A stretch of DNA of 36,404 nucleotides from assembly GCF_009733865.1 (NCBI RefSeq), contig NZ_WOFB01000039.1:1-36404 (forward strand). The letters run 5' to 3'. The number at the start of each line of letters is the position of its first letter. The stretch's first letter is position 1. This document shows positions 1 to 6,977 of this stretch, piece by piece. The position numbers and the translations under genes are program-made. The notes beneath the pieces were generated by a model. It saw only the letters and a program-made list of their open reading frames with translations, did not search any database and had not been told where the DNA came from. The stretch comes from Oceanobacillus salinisoli (GTDB taxonomy: Bacteria; Bacillota; Bacilli; Bacillales; Amphibacillaceae).

Positions 1-1
1 T

Positions 2-265
2 TTATTTACTGGAGATTTGTTTTACGATGAAACTCCTATATATGCTTTTTTTCCAACAACCAGCCCAGTGGATTTAGTAAAATCGTTAGAAAAAATATCA
101 AATATATCTAATGTAACAATGATTTATGGAGGGCATAATACTATAGGTCTAACTCCGGATATATTACATGAAGTAAAAAGTGCAGTTGACAAGTTAAGAG
201 AACAAGATCTTGTAAAGTTTGGAACTGGTGTTCATAAATTTAACGGATTTAGTGTTCAATTTTAA
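2..265 (+). CDS. MBL-fold metallo-hydrolase, C-terminal fragment (cut by window edge)
   Basis: The reading frame is open from base 2 and ends in TAA. The first visible residues are LFTGDLFY, matching the late LFTGD motif of metallo-beta-lactamase-fold hydrolases, whose Asp bridges the two metal ions. Further on, YGGHN supplies the last metal-binding His of the fold. About 87 C-terminal residues are present; the HxHxDH motif would lie outside the window. The in-frame TTG at 17 is internal, not a true start. The substrate cannot be told from this piece. A CTAACGGG-type repeat follows directly after the stop codon. Confidence 0.75.
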   Translation, partial: LFTGDLFYDETPIYAFFPTTSPVDLVKSLEKISNISNVTMIYGGHNTIGLTPDILHEVKSAVDKLREQDLVKFGTGVHKFNGFSVQF

Positions 266-270
266 ATTAG

Positions 271-305
271 CTTTTTCCACTATCGGGTGCGTTTGTTCAA
301 CAAAG
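271..305 (+). repeat. CTAACGGG-type 3' element, copy 1
   Basis: After the MBL stop codon comes a T-run, then CCACTATCGGGTGCG and TTGTTCAACAA. The same order (T-rich run, YACTAACGGGTG, 6-9 bases, TTGAACAA or TTCAACAA) recurs at 901, 4181 and 5071, with weaker copies near 497, 1289, 3951, 8957, 10131, 10511 and 28443. All copies lie on the + strand. Confidence 0.5.
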
Positions 306-573
306 AAAATGCTTCTTGTACCGAGAATCCCTCAATTCTCTTGTCTGTCTCGTAAGTTTTTGCAGCATTGGATAATAAGATTTTCACTCACTCCGAAAGA
401 ATTTCTAAATACATCATTTCGAAATGCTAGAATGAAATTATTAATTTAAATAATTCAGATGAGTAAATGGAAGTTAATGTTAATATTAAGATAGTTTATT
501 CAACTAAAGGGCAGTAATCTTTAATAAGGATTATAGGTTGATATGGTAAAATTTATATAAAGGAGTAAATTAT
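306..573. other. No gene seen between MBL fragment and small membrane gene
   Basis: A 76-codon frame crossing the MBL stop (219-449) has no ribosome binding site and a composition unlike a protein, so it is not called. Near 497-520 lies a weak CTAACGGG-type copy (CAACTAAAGGGCAG). The stretch ends with the AAAGGAG ribosome binding site of the gene at 574. Confidence 0.4.
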
Positions 574-882
574 ATGAATGAGATAGATATTGGTATAACT
601 ATATATGTTATTTTTATGATTGTTGCTGCTTTTGTAAGTTTTAAATATGGTTCGACTATGATTAGAAAGACAAGGCTTTTTTTACCGCAAGTTCTAATTG
701 CAGGAACAATTAACTTAGCATTAGGTATATTCGCAATAATAGGTTGGTTTTTTTTTTCTTGGGGTGTAAATGAATTTCTGTTCTTTGGAGGCCTGGTTTT
801 AGGTGTAGTTTTATTAGTAGTGGGTGAAGCTGTTTTAATCACAATTTTATTTTTAAAACGAAAGAAATGGATACAACAATAA
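574..882 (+). CDS. Small membrane protein of unknown function (102 aa)
   Basis: ATG start follows a good AAAGGAG site. I do not recognise the family. The protein is almost entirely hydrophobic, with three likely membrane segments at about residues 6-25, 37-65 and 67-93, separated by a basic loop (KYGSTMIRKTR). It ends in a positively charged tail (KRKKWIQQ), as expected for a cytoplasmic C-terminus. It stands alone, followed by a CTAACGGG-type element and a strong hairpin terminator. Reading the complementary strand also gives a long frame, but that is a shadow without a ribosome binding site. Confidence 0.7.
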   Translation: MNEIDIGITIYVIFMIVAAFVSFKYGSTMIRKTRLFLPQVLIAGTINLALGIFAIIGWFFFSWGVNEFLFFGGLVLGVVLLVVGEAVLITILFLKRKKWIQQ

Positions 883-900
883 AACCTTTAATTAATATTT

Positions 901-962
901 CATTAACGGGTGCAAGAATTGAACAAGATGATCATCAAAATTGATCTTCTTGTTCTTTTTTT
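901..962 (+). terminator. CTAACGGG-type element (copy 2) running into a hairpin terminator
   Basis: CATTAACGGGTGCAAG at 901-916 is followed by GAACAAGATGATCA (921-934), which pairs with TGATCTTCTTGTTC (942-955) with one mismatch. T residues follow (956-962). The GAACAAG part of the repeat is itself the left arm of the hairpin, so here the repeat and the terminator are one structure. Confidence 0.7.
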
Positions 963-1064
963 ATACAAATATTTTTGGGAAAATATGTTAGTGTTAAGTT
1001 TTAGAGTTATTGAAGTAAGTGAGCAGGAATATTCAATAAGTATGATTAAAATCAACTGGAGTGT

Positions 1065-1305
1065 ATGTTTTTGGTTGGAATAACAAGTTTCGGGCTTTTT
1101 TATTAACATCATTACTAACGAATATTACCCCAGGGACAGATACAATGTATATTGTTAATAGAAGTGTATCTCAAGGCAAGAAGGCGGGAATTTATTCTGT
1201 CCTTGGCATTTCCTCAGGGGCATTATAGTCCATACCTTTATGGCTGCTGTTGGTTTATCTGTCATTCTTACAACCTCAGCTTTATTAGTGCTAACGGGGG
1301 CTTAA
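1065..1305 (+). pseudogene. Broken LysE/RhtB-family amino-acid exporter, N-terminal part
   Basis: Three frames together read as the N-terminal third of a LysE-family exporter. ATG at 1065 gives MFLVGITSFGLF. A frame change in the T-run near 1096 leads to LLTSLLTNITPGTDTMYIV, then NRSVSQGKKAG, then an in-frame TAG near 1226. A second shift gives IVHTFMAAVGLS and ILTTSALLVLTGA. The TPGxDTxY motif and the small-residue helix are typical of this family of membrane effluxers, which are usually about 205 aa. Everything downstream of residue 85 or so is gone. Two frameshifts plus truncation make a dead gene far more likely than sequencing error. Confidence 0.7.
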
Positions 1306-1547
1306 TACAACGAGTTAACGTTAACTGAATTAACACAGATCTATTTAATTGGGAGTAATCTAGAATAAGAGGCTTTTAAGGACTTTGAATTTAAAGTTGG
1401 CAGGTGCTAAACTATGGAACAACTAATCTGTGAAAATTAGCAAATGTATTAGATAAATTAGAAGCACAAATTCAACACAATGAACCCAGTTTGATACGTG
1501 GTTGCCAATTAATTAAATAGTTTTCAAGCAAAATTTGGAGGGATCTT
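1306..1547. other. No gene seen
   Basis: This contains short stop-rich frames only. A CTAACGGGGGC core at 1291-1301 marks its left edge. An ordinary GGAGGG ribosome binding site for the next gene lies near 1537. The original 3' part of the LysE gene cannot be recognised here. Confidence 0.4.
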
Positions 1548-1769
1548 ATGGATTTACTTTTAACAATTATTTTAAGTGCTGCCTTAGGATACATATTATT
1601 CATGATGGGACCACTTATTGGTGGTATTGTAGCTTTTGGAATTGTAGTAGGTTGTATTTTTAGAGGATTGTATTTACTAAATGATATTCATAAAAGGATT
1701 TCAAATATATCACCCAAGGAAAATAAAGTTCAAAAAGAATATAAAGAATATTTAGAAGAAAAAAACTAA
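1548..1769 (+). CDS. Small membrane protein of unknown function (73 aa)
   Basis: ATG follows GGAGGG at a suitable distance. Residues 2-49 are two close hydrophobic helices with glycine pairs (GPLIGGIVAFGIVVG). Residues 50-73 form a charged Lys/Glu-rich tail (KENKVQKEYKEYLEEKN) likely to be cytoplasmic. I do not recognise the family. It is monocistronic and, like its neighbours, is a short membrane protein in a region rich in gene wrecks. Confidence 0.65.
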   Translation: MDLLLTIILSAALGYILFMMGPLIGGIVAFGIVVGCIFRGLYLLNDIHKRISNISPKENKVQKEYKEYLEEKN

Positions 1770-1889
1770 CTTATTGAAGTAACGTGGGTAATAATCCGAG
1801 AAAAATTAAGCATGTTTAACTCATGGTACCTGGGTAGGTTAGTGAACTAAATATTGCATTAAAGGGTGTGAATAGAAAGAGGAAAAGTA

Positions 1890-2219
1890 GTGATGAAAAA
1901 ACAAACTCTGTTTATTATATTTATCAGTATTCTTTTAGTATCTATAACTCCAATAATTATACCTGATATACCAACTAATCTATCTCAAAACACATACAGG
2001 TATGAGTTTGGGTTTCCATTTCATTTTATTGAACAAGAAGTGGATATAATTGTTTCTCATGGTACGTTAGAAACTAAAGATTTATCAGATATTCTATATA
2101 ATCCTATTAAGGTTATACCTGATAAGTTTTTAGTAATAAATTACTTTCTATCTGTACTAAGCATTGGAATTTTAATTTATGTTTTATTTATGATTTACAA
2201 TAAGATAAAAGAAAATTAA
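1890..2219 (+). CDS. Small two-helix membrane protein of unknown function (109 aa)
   Basis: The reading frame starts with ATGATGAAA behind a GAAAGAGGAAAA stretch, a moderate ribosome binding site. Residues 5-27 form an N-terminal membrane anchor or uncleaved signal. Residues 28-80 are an extracytoplasmic region with aromatic residues (YRYEFGFPFHFIEQEVD). Residues 82-104 are a second membrane helix followed by a basic tail (YNKIKEN). No family recognised. A symmetrical hairpin follows about 50 bp after the stop. Confidence 0.6.
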   Translation: MMKKQTLFIIFISILLVSITPIIIPDIPTNLSQNTYRYEFGFPFHFIEQEVDIIVSHGTLETKDLSDILYNPIKVIPDKFLVINYFLSVLSIGILIYVLFMIYNKIKEN

Positions 2220-2272
2220 CAGATATAATTTTTTATAAATCTTATCAAGCGAAAGGGTAGCATTAGTTGAGA

Positions 2273-2310
2273 AGCAATAGCCTAACTCCTCATGAATTAG
2301 GCTATTTGCT
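2273..2310. terminator. Bidirectional hairpin terminator
   Basis: AGCAATAGCCTAA (2273-2285) pairs with TTAGGCTATTTGCT (2297-2310), followed by a T-rich tail (TATTTGTGTATTTTT). It lies between the + strand gene ending at 2219 and the - strand wreck ending at 2337, so it can serve both. Confidence 0.65.
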
Positions 2311-2336
2311 TATTTGTGTATTTTTCAAACCATTAC

Positions 2337-2590
2337 CTAATAAAGGTATCTCGGACTTTTCGTACTTGTTCTTTACTTAGAATGTCTTCATTATTGGCAA
2401 AAATAAGGAGTTCCACCAAGACATCTAGTGGTACCTCTGGGCTTCGAATTGATGTACCTCCCCGCTTATCAGGATATGCCCATTTCACTGATTGTTCTTC
2501 CACATTCCATGATGACCAACCTAGGCGAAGTTCTCCCTTGCCAAAATGTTTTTCTGTGCATTGTTTTCAAAATAATCACCTCCATAAATA
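2337..2590 (-). pseudogene. Frameshifted conserved-looking small gene, unknown family
   Basis: The minus strand shows an ATGGAGGTGATTATT start region. One frame gives ENNAQKNILA; after a +1 shift near 2548 a second frame reads GELRLGWSSWNVEEQSVKW, then AYPDKRGGTSIRSPEVPLD, then VLVELLIFANNEDILSK and a TAG stop. The joined product, about 80 residues, is amphipathic, compositionally ordinary and clearly coding-like, unlike the frames on the other strand. I cannot name the family. A single indel separates it from an intact gene, so an assembly error remains possible. Confidence 0.55.
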
Positions 2591-3103
2591 ATCAGAAATA
2601 TATACGTCTCAAATTGCTAATAACAGCTGAAAAAAATGAGGTTGTTTGATTCTGAGAGAATAAGTGAGATATTAGTATAATCAAGTCATGGAGAAATAAA
2701 TGGAAAAAAATACTATTTAATATTTTATTAAACAATCCATTGTTACACTCCCGTTCCAAATAATATTGATAGAGCTTGTACTGTTTTTGTGCAATACGGG
2801 CAAAATGTGAACTTTGAAGAAGCCAGAAGAAATAAGGAGATAAAAGAAAGTTATCTATGTCCAGGTAATGGATCAGGATTTTTGTGTTGTTAGTATCTCC
2901 CTGCTTTATAGCTCTTCCCTTAGCTATATAGTTGTTTTTCAACGGTAAATGGGTCGTGGGGATCAGATTGTGTAATAACGTACTTCAACGGGCAAAAGAG
3001 TTTAAGAAAGAATTTACTATGAAACTAACTTTAAAGTAAAACGTAATTTATAATATGGGGGATTTTATTTTAGCAAGTTATCTTACGAAAGGAGTTAGAC
3101 TGA
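2591..3103. other. No convincing gene; one open minus-strand frame
   Basis: A 116-codon minus-strand frame (2592-2942) has no clear ribosome binding site and is rich in Phe, Tyr and Asn. Its middle (SHFARIAQKQYKLYQYYLER) looks protein-like, so it may be a relic, but I cannot support a call. The ribosome binding site of the next gene (GAAAGGAG) lies just before 3104. Confidence 0.3.
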
Positions 3104-3376
3104 ATGAAAAAAATTCAATTGCTGATTGCAGTTCCGTCAGCAATTCTGTTGTTTCTTTCTTTATTTTTAAATTACAAAACTGGATTATTTATATCAATGG
3201 GCGGTGTTTTCGTATCATTTATTATCAGGCAAATTCGTCTACAAAAATACTCTTACATGTTAGGTCATCCCGATAGACACTTTGGTCGGTTTAGTAATGA
3301 TAATTCTATTGACCCTCTCGAGCAAGCAGAAACTTATGAAATTGACTTTGAAAGAGAAAGAGATAGGAACAAATAA
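3104..3376 (+). CDS. Small membrane protein of unknown function (90 aa)
   Basis: ATG at 3104 sits behind GAAAGGAG. Two hydrophobic helices at about residues 4-24 and 26-43 are joined by a short turn (NYKTG). A hydrophilic tail from residue 44 carries HPDRHFGRF and an acidic/basic end (ETYEIDFERERDRNK). The arrangement suggests both termini in the cytoplasm. No family recognised. A second, broken membrane gene follows within 30 bp on the same strand. Confidence 0.65.
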   Translation: MKKIQLLIAVPSAILLFLSLFLNYKTGLFISMGGVFVSFIIRQIRLQKYSYMLGHPDRHFGRFSNDNSIDPLEQAETYEIDFERERDRNK

Positions 3377-3401
3377 TAAATTATTAAACTATAGGGATTG
3401 G

Positions 3402-3635
3402 TTGTTCAATAAGAACTTGTGTTACTTTATGGTCTCTTTACTTATAGTAACAGGTTTAATACATTTGGTAGTAACTTCAATGCCATAAAAAGAAATTCCT
3501 ACAGAGGAAAATATTCTTAAAGTTGAATGGGCAGATTTGGAGGAGGCCGATAGATTAATGCCTTATTATCCTGAGGGAGTATCTAAATTAATTAGAACAT
3601 CTGGAGCCAAATACACATTACAAAAATATTCATAA
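3402..3635 (+). pseudogene. Small membrane protein interrupted by an in-frame TAA
   Basis: From TTG 3402 (ATAGGGA upstream), the frame gives LFNKNLCYFMVSLLIVTGLI and HLVVTSMP, a membrane anchor. It then hits TAA at 3486-3488 and continues without any frame change as KEIPTEENILKVEWADLEEA, DRLMPYYPEGVSKLIRTSGA and KYTLQKYS before a second TAA. Protein-like sequence on both sides of one stop in the same frame points to a recent nonsense mutation in a single-anchor extracytoplasmic protein of about 77 aa. No family recognised. Confidence 0.6.
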
Positions 3636-3687
3636 AAAACTTTATGGAGCTAACTGGTACATATCTTTAATTCATAGGGAGGAGCTA

Positions 3688-3918
3688 ATGGGATTAAAAA
3701 ATTTTTTAATTATATCTATATCTATTTATGTACTAATAAGTTTACCTGCAATATTAGGGATAGGCTACGTGATTGACTGGATTCCAGAAGCAACATTATT
3801 TCAAAAGTTAAAAGGATATGTAATTGGAGGTCTCCTTTATAAATTTCTTATAAAAGTTATAATAGCGTTTATTGCAGGAATTATCGTTAGTTTGATTTTA
3901 TCTTTAAGGCGACAATGA
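3688..3918 (+). CDS. Small membrane protein of unknown function (76 aa)
   Basis: The ribosome binding site TAGGGAGGAG precedes ATG at 3688. Residues 5-26 and 50-71 are strongly hydrophobic helices around a loop (DWIPEATLFQKLKGY), and the protein ends RRQ. No family recognised. It is the third small membrane gene in a row on this strand, following the broken one at 3402. Confidence 0.65.
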   Translation: MGLKNFLIISISIYVLISLPAILGIGYVIDWIPEATLFQKLKGYVIGGLLYKFLIKVIIAFIAGIIVSLILSLRRQ

Positions 3919-3954
3919 AAATGAAATCAAAAATTGTATTGGAATACACTTGAA

Positions 3955-4074
3955 TTAACGGGGCGATTCTTTAATTATCTGTAATATAATATCTTCAGTT
4001 GTAGCGTAGCCTTTTAAAAGTTTATCCTCAGTTTTAGCATAACTTTCATCTGGTTTTAGACTCAAAAATAACAT
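3955..4074 (-). CDS. Possible 39-residue gene or gene remnant
   Basis: On the minus strand, ATG at 4074 opens a frame reading MLFLSLKPDESYAKTEDKLL, then KGYATTEDIILQIIKESPR, with a TAA that falls in the TTAACGGGGCG repeat core. The hydrophilic part is protein-like and the frame stays open upstream of the ATG for about 13 more codons. I see no strong ribosome binding site, so this may be the 3' end of a lost gene. No family recognised. Confidence 0.3.
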   Translation of the reverse strand: MLFLSLKPDESYAKTEDKLLKGYATTEDIILQIIKESPR

Positions 4075-4154
4075 AAAGCAAATACTGATTACTGAAGAAA
4101 AATTTGCTTCAGTTATTTAGAAGATAATTTATAAGAAATAATGGGGATAGAACT

Positions 4155-4210
4155 AAGTGAATAACAGGTATCGCTTTTTTCACTAACGGGTGTAAAATTC
4201 AACAAGAATT
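4155..4210 (+). repeat. Hairpin, T-run and CTAACGGG-type element, copy 3
   Basis: AAGTGA (4155-4160) pairs weakly with TCGCTT (4171-4176), followed by TTTTTT, CACTAACGGGTG and TTCAACAAG. This is the full consensus order of the repeat in this window, with the T-run of a terminator immediately before the core. There is no recognisable gene between 3919 and this element other than the doubtful minus-strand frame. Confidence 0.5.
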
Positions 4211-4318
4211 ATTTTTTATGTTGGATCTTCCATAATTATTGTTAGTCTTCTATAAAATAGATTTTAAACTTTGTATTTTGTTCATTTACGGCGGTGTAAC
4301 AAGGGAGTGGAAAAGATA

Positions 4319-4576
4319 ATGAGAAAAAGAGGAGCAGGAATAGCTTTTATTGGAATTTCTGCATTTCTGATAACCGGAAAATATGTTTCGGCTGCAATCT
4401 TTGGGTCAGGTGTAGTAAGTTGGAATAGTCAATTATTTAATAATATGTTGAGTTACGTAGGGGGAACATTAAGTAATTTTAGTATCTTCACCTTTATCAT
4501 AGGTGTGACATATATTATATGGGCTGAGTACGAAGAGTATCAATCAAGAAAGAGCAGCGAGAATAAATTGGACTAA
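4319..4576 (+). CDS. Small membrane protein of unknown function (85 aa)
   Basis: I chose ATG 4319 rather than an in-frame start at 4271, because AAGGGAGTGG lies about 8 bases upstream of it. Residues 8-30 form one helix starting after a basic MRKRGAG; residues 52-70 form a second (FSIFTFIIGVTYIIWAEY). A charged tail follows (EEYQSRKSSENKLD). The loop is Gly/Ser/Asn-rich. No family recognised. Confidence 0.65.
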   Translation: MRKRGAGIAFIGISAFLITGKYVSAAIFGSGVVSWNSQLFNNMLSYVGGTLSNFSIFTFIIGVTYIIWAEYEEYQSRKSSENKLD

Positions 4577-4772
4577 CGTTATATTACTTATGGTTGATTT
4601 ATTCTTCAATATGGTCAGTTGCTACTTGTGCTAGTGCAGATTACTACAATAAGCAAAAATTGTTCCAGGGGGATTATAAGAAGTTTGAGGTCTCACCCTA
4701 AAATTCACCTAATTGAAACCATTGATGGTGCAAATTCGTCTATATTATAAAATAATTTTAGGGGGATTATGA

Positions 4773-5066
4773 ATGAAAAAGTTTTCTATCATTTTTGTAA
4801 CTTTAAGTTTTGTATTATTTGGTTGTAATAACACACAAGAATCACGAGATAAAGAACAAATGGAGGAAAAATCTGCTACAGAAAATGGACAGTATGAACA
4901 GAAGGTTATTATTATGGATTCTGTTGATGAACCATTACCACCAGAGGCAAAAAGTGTTCAATCGATGCCCAGCAAAAGTGAACCACAACAACTTCCAAAT
5001 GTAAATTTAAGTGATCCTATTATAATTACAAAAATGCCTTTTTCTGAAAATGTAAAACCTCAATAG
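4773..5066 (+). CDS. Small lipoprotein of unknown function (97 aa)
   Basis: The ribosome binding site TAGGGGGATT precedes ATG at 4773. The N-terminus is a lipoprotein signal: MKKFS, a hydrophobic stretch, and a lipobox FGC with the modified Cys at about residue 18. The mature part is hydrophilic, disordered-looking, rich in Glu, Gln and Pro (EPLPPEAKSVQSMPSKSEPQ), and has no recognisable domain. It should be anchored on the outer face of the membrane. A CTAACGGG-type element starts a few bases after the stop. Confidence 0.7.
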   Translation: MKKFSIIFVTLSFVLFGCNNTQESRDKEQMEEKSATENGQYEQKVIIMDSVDEPLPPEAKSVQSMPSKSEPQQLPNVNLSDPIIITKMPFSENVKPQ

Positions 5067-5070
5067 ACTA

Positions 5071-5105
5071 GTTTTTCTACAAACGGGTGGTTACTTGAAC
5101 AAGGC
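5071..5105 (+). repeat. CTAACGGG-type 3' element, copy 4
   Basis: GTTTTTCTACAAACGGGTGG is followed by TTACTTGAACAAGGC. The AAGGC then pairs with GCCTT at 5109-5113 in a small hairpin, again coupling the repeat to a stem. It follows the lipoprotein stop by 4 bases. Confidence 0.5.
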
Positions 5106-5327
5106 ATCGCCTTTCCTTGTCGACTAATAAGTAATTAAAATGTTTATAGAATGTACCAGTAATTGTTCCTAAAATACTTCCCACTGAATAATAGAAAAAT
5201 AAATATAAGAAGCTGCTTGAGCCTTATCGTGAGTAACCAATTTACTTATCCAACTAATGATTCCAATCTCCATTAAAGAGATCTTCCAACTGAAATAATC
5301 GGTTAAAAAACCACCAATTTCATGAAA
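5106..5327 (-). pseudogene. MFS transporter fragment, frameshifted
   Basis: On the minus strand one frame reads FHEIGGFLTDYFSWKISL, then MEIGIISWISKLVTHDKAQA and ASYIYFS; a shift then gives YSVGSILGTITGTFYKHF and NYLLVD. The order resembles the second half of a major-facilitator exporter: a GG-x-L-(T/S)-D-x-(F)-SW loop, then helices with KAxAAS...Y.F...YSVGSxxGT..G. Only about 75 residues survive of an expected 400 or so. It is a relic with no start and no function. Confidence 0.5.
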
Positions 5328-5393
5328 GGAGCAGTTTTGTGAGAAAGAAATTAACTGAATGTGGGATTACCTTGAAAGAAAGGTTGTTGTAAT

Positions 5394-5909
5394 TTGAGAA
5401 AGGTCGAAGTATTTTCATATAATGAAAAATGGTCTTTAATGTTTGCGGAAGAAGCTGAAAAACTTAAATCCATTTTTGGAGATCAAATTGTAAATATTCA
5501 TCATATTGGGAGTACATCAGTTCCAGGTCTAAAAGCTAAACCAATCATAGACATTATGCCTGTCGTTAAGGACATTGGCCTCGTCGACAAATACAATCAG
5601 AAAATGGAGGACCTTGGATACGATTCTAAAGGTGAGAATGGAATACCTGAACGAAGATACTTTCAAAAAGGCGGTGACAATCGCTCCCATCACGTCCACA
5701 TTTACCAGGTTGGAAGTAATGAAATAAAGCGGCATTTAGCTTTTCGGGATTATTTGAGAGAACAATCAGTGGAAAAGAAGAATTATGGAGAATTAAAAGA
5801 CAAGTTGGCAAGACAATTTCCATATGATATTACATCTTACATAAATGGTAAGGAACATCTTGTTAAAGAAATAGAGTTAAAAGCATTGAAGTGGTTTAAA
5901 GGAAATTAA
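5394..5909 (+). CDS. GrpB-family (UPF0157) nucleotidyltransferase-like protein
   Basis: The product is 171 aa, the usual GrpB size. TTG 5394 is the start, with GAAAGG about 10 bases upstream and homologues beginning in the same way (MRKVEVFSYNEKW). The signature HHIGSTSVPGLKAKPIIDI at residues 40-58 is the nucleotidyltransferase-fold GS motif followed by a catalytic-type Asp. Later landmarks are RRYFQKGG, HHVHIYQVGS and LAFRDYLR. GrpB proteins are predicted cytoplasmic nucleotidyltransferases of unproven substrate, often found next to acetyltransferases or other accessory enzymes. It is monocistronic here. Confidence 0.88.
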   Translation: MRKVEVFSYNEKWSLMFAEEAEKLKSIFGDQIVNIHHIGSTSVPGLKAKPIIDIMPVVKDIGLVDKYNQKMEDLGYDSKGENGIPERRYFQKGGDNRSHHVHIYQVGSNEIKRHLAFRDYLREQSVEKKNYGELKDKLARQFPYDITSYINGKEHLVKEIELKALKWFKGN

Positions 5910-5949
5910 GAATAACTTTGAAAATATATCTTATTGGAGAAATGTTTGA

Positions 5950-6054
5950 GAACAAAATGATGTTAAAATATTTGACTCCATACCAATACCGAATTTTGAA
6001 CGATTTGAGTTTAGAGATCCTTTTGGAAATAGGGTAGAGAAGGAGGAAATTTAA
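5950..6054 (+). pseudogene. C-terminal remnant of a glyoxalase/VOC-family gene
   Basis: The frame has no start and reads ENQNDVKIFDSIPIPNFERF then EFRDPFGNRVEKEEI and TAA. ERFEFRDPFGNRVE is the typical last strand of vicinal-oxygen-chelate proteins, carrying the final metal-ligand Glu. The other three-quarters of the gene are absent; the piece lies 40 bp behind the GrpB gene. Confidence 0.6.
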
Positions 6055-6098
6055 CTACTGCATAAAAATAGATGATAAGCAACACACTTAAAAGTATA

Positions 6099-6397
6099 CT
6101 ACGAGCAGGTGCCCTTTACTTGGAAAACAACACGAGGTGTAATTGTGATTGCTCCTGCTTTTTGGGTGGGAAGGGAAACAGGGCTGTCTTTTGGCCAGGC
6201 AGTACCAATTTCCCAATGTACCCCAGGATCGACAAGTGGTAGAACATGTCGTATAAGGTAACCACTTTCCCGTAACATGATGTTTTTTCATCTTTTAAAT
6301 CACCCCATTTTACAGTTTCCTTAATTACAAGAGCATTGTCTTGATGGACTAACAGCCTAAGATCGTCTTCAAAAAATGGGAACCATTCAAACTTCAT
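6099..6397 (-). pseudogene. Frameshifted gene of unknown family
   Basis: The minus strand starts MKFEWFPFFEDDLRLLVHQD, then NALVIKETVKWGDLKDEKTS; after a shift near 6255 it reads REsGYLIRHVLPLVDPGVHW, then EIGTAWPKDSPVSLPTQKAG and AITITPRVVFQVKGTCS with a TAG. Both halves are protein-like, and the second frame is plainly the natural continuation. I do not recognise the family. The joined length is about 100 residues. No ribosome binding site is evident before the ATG. Confidence 0.45.
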
Positions 6398-6566
6398 TGG
6401 TAGGAAGATTCATAACATGCCAAATCTAGTTCTTCTTGTATTAATAAAGTTAGCTATAAAACCACTGTATAGAAGAAGCGGTGTAACCCAGTTATACCTT
6501 TGATAATTCAAGTGACCTAAAACCATACAATTATATCTGATTTTTTGAAATAATTGTTGATTTATT

Positions 6567-6613
6567 CACTATATAGTATTACGATATACAGTAAGTAGTA
6601 TTGCGATATAGTG
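6567..6613. promoter_or_regulatory. Probable PadR operator: palindrome with two 14-bp direct repeats
   Basis: AGTATTACGATATA (6575-6588) and AGTATTGCGATATA (6597-6610) are direct repeats with one mismatch, spaced 22 bp start to start (two helical turns). They sit inside a palindrome whose ends are CACTATA (6567-6573) and TATAGTG (6607-6613). It lies directly upstream of the ribosome binding site of the PadR gene, which suggests autorepression. Confidence 0.65.
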
Positions 6614-6629
6614 AAGGAGGATACACCAA

Positions 6630-6977
6630 ATGAGAAAGGCTGAATTGTTAAAAGGGAGTACGAGTATTATTCTGTTATCGTTACTTTTGGAAAAAGAAAT
6701 GTACGGCTATGAAATCACTGAGAAAGTTCACCAGGTAAGTGAAGGGTATTTGAGTTATAAGGAAGGAACGTTATACCCGGCTTTAAAACGACTGGAGTTA
6801 GCTGGTTTTGTAGAGAGTTATTGGCAAAAATCTAGTGATGGACCACGCCGGAAATATTACCGAATTACTACTGCAGGAAAAAAGTCACTATCTGATCAAA
6901 AACAGGAGTGGGGTCTATTTCAAAAAGTCATGCATCGGATTGTAGGTGACGTCAATGTCAAAACAAGTATCGATTAA
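6630..6977 (+). CDS. PadR-family transcriptional regulator
   Basis: The product is 115 aa with the standard PadR winged helix: LLKGSTSIILLSLLLEKEMY, the YGYEI motif, a wing carrying EGTLYPALKRLELAGFV, and PRRKYYRIT followed by a short dimer helix. AAGGAGG sits 9 bases before ATG. Members of this compact subfamily usually repress an operon with a DUF1700/HAAS-type membrane protein, which is exactly what follows here, overlapping by 23 bp. The symmetrical site at 6567-6613 is the likely operator. The effector is unknown; cell-envelope stress is common for relatives. Confidence 0.9.
   Translation: MRKAELLKGSTSIILLSLLLEKEMYGYEITEKVHQVSEGYLSYKEGTLYPALKRLELAGFVESYWQKSSDGPRRKYYRITTAGKKSLSDQKQEWGLFQKVMHRIVGDVNVKTSID

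Noticed and set aside
219..449. 76-codon + frame overlapping the MBL fragment
   Set aside because: It starts inside the MBL gene in another frame, has no ribosome binding site and reads through a repeat copy.
570..842. 90-codon minus-strand frame opposite the gene at 574
   Set aside because: It mirrors a hydrophobic + strand gene that has a good ribosome binding site; a shadow.
2592..2942. 116-codon minus-strand frame
   Set aside because: No clear ribosome binding site and odd composition. Its middle is protein-like, so a relic is possible, but I could not support a gene.
271..5105. Integron-type attC sites at the CTAACGGG elements
   Set aside because: The RYYYAAC...GTTRRRY pair is not present around the copies and no integrase gene is in the window; kept only as a general cassette hypothesis.
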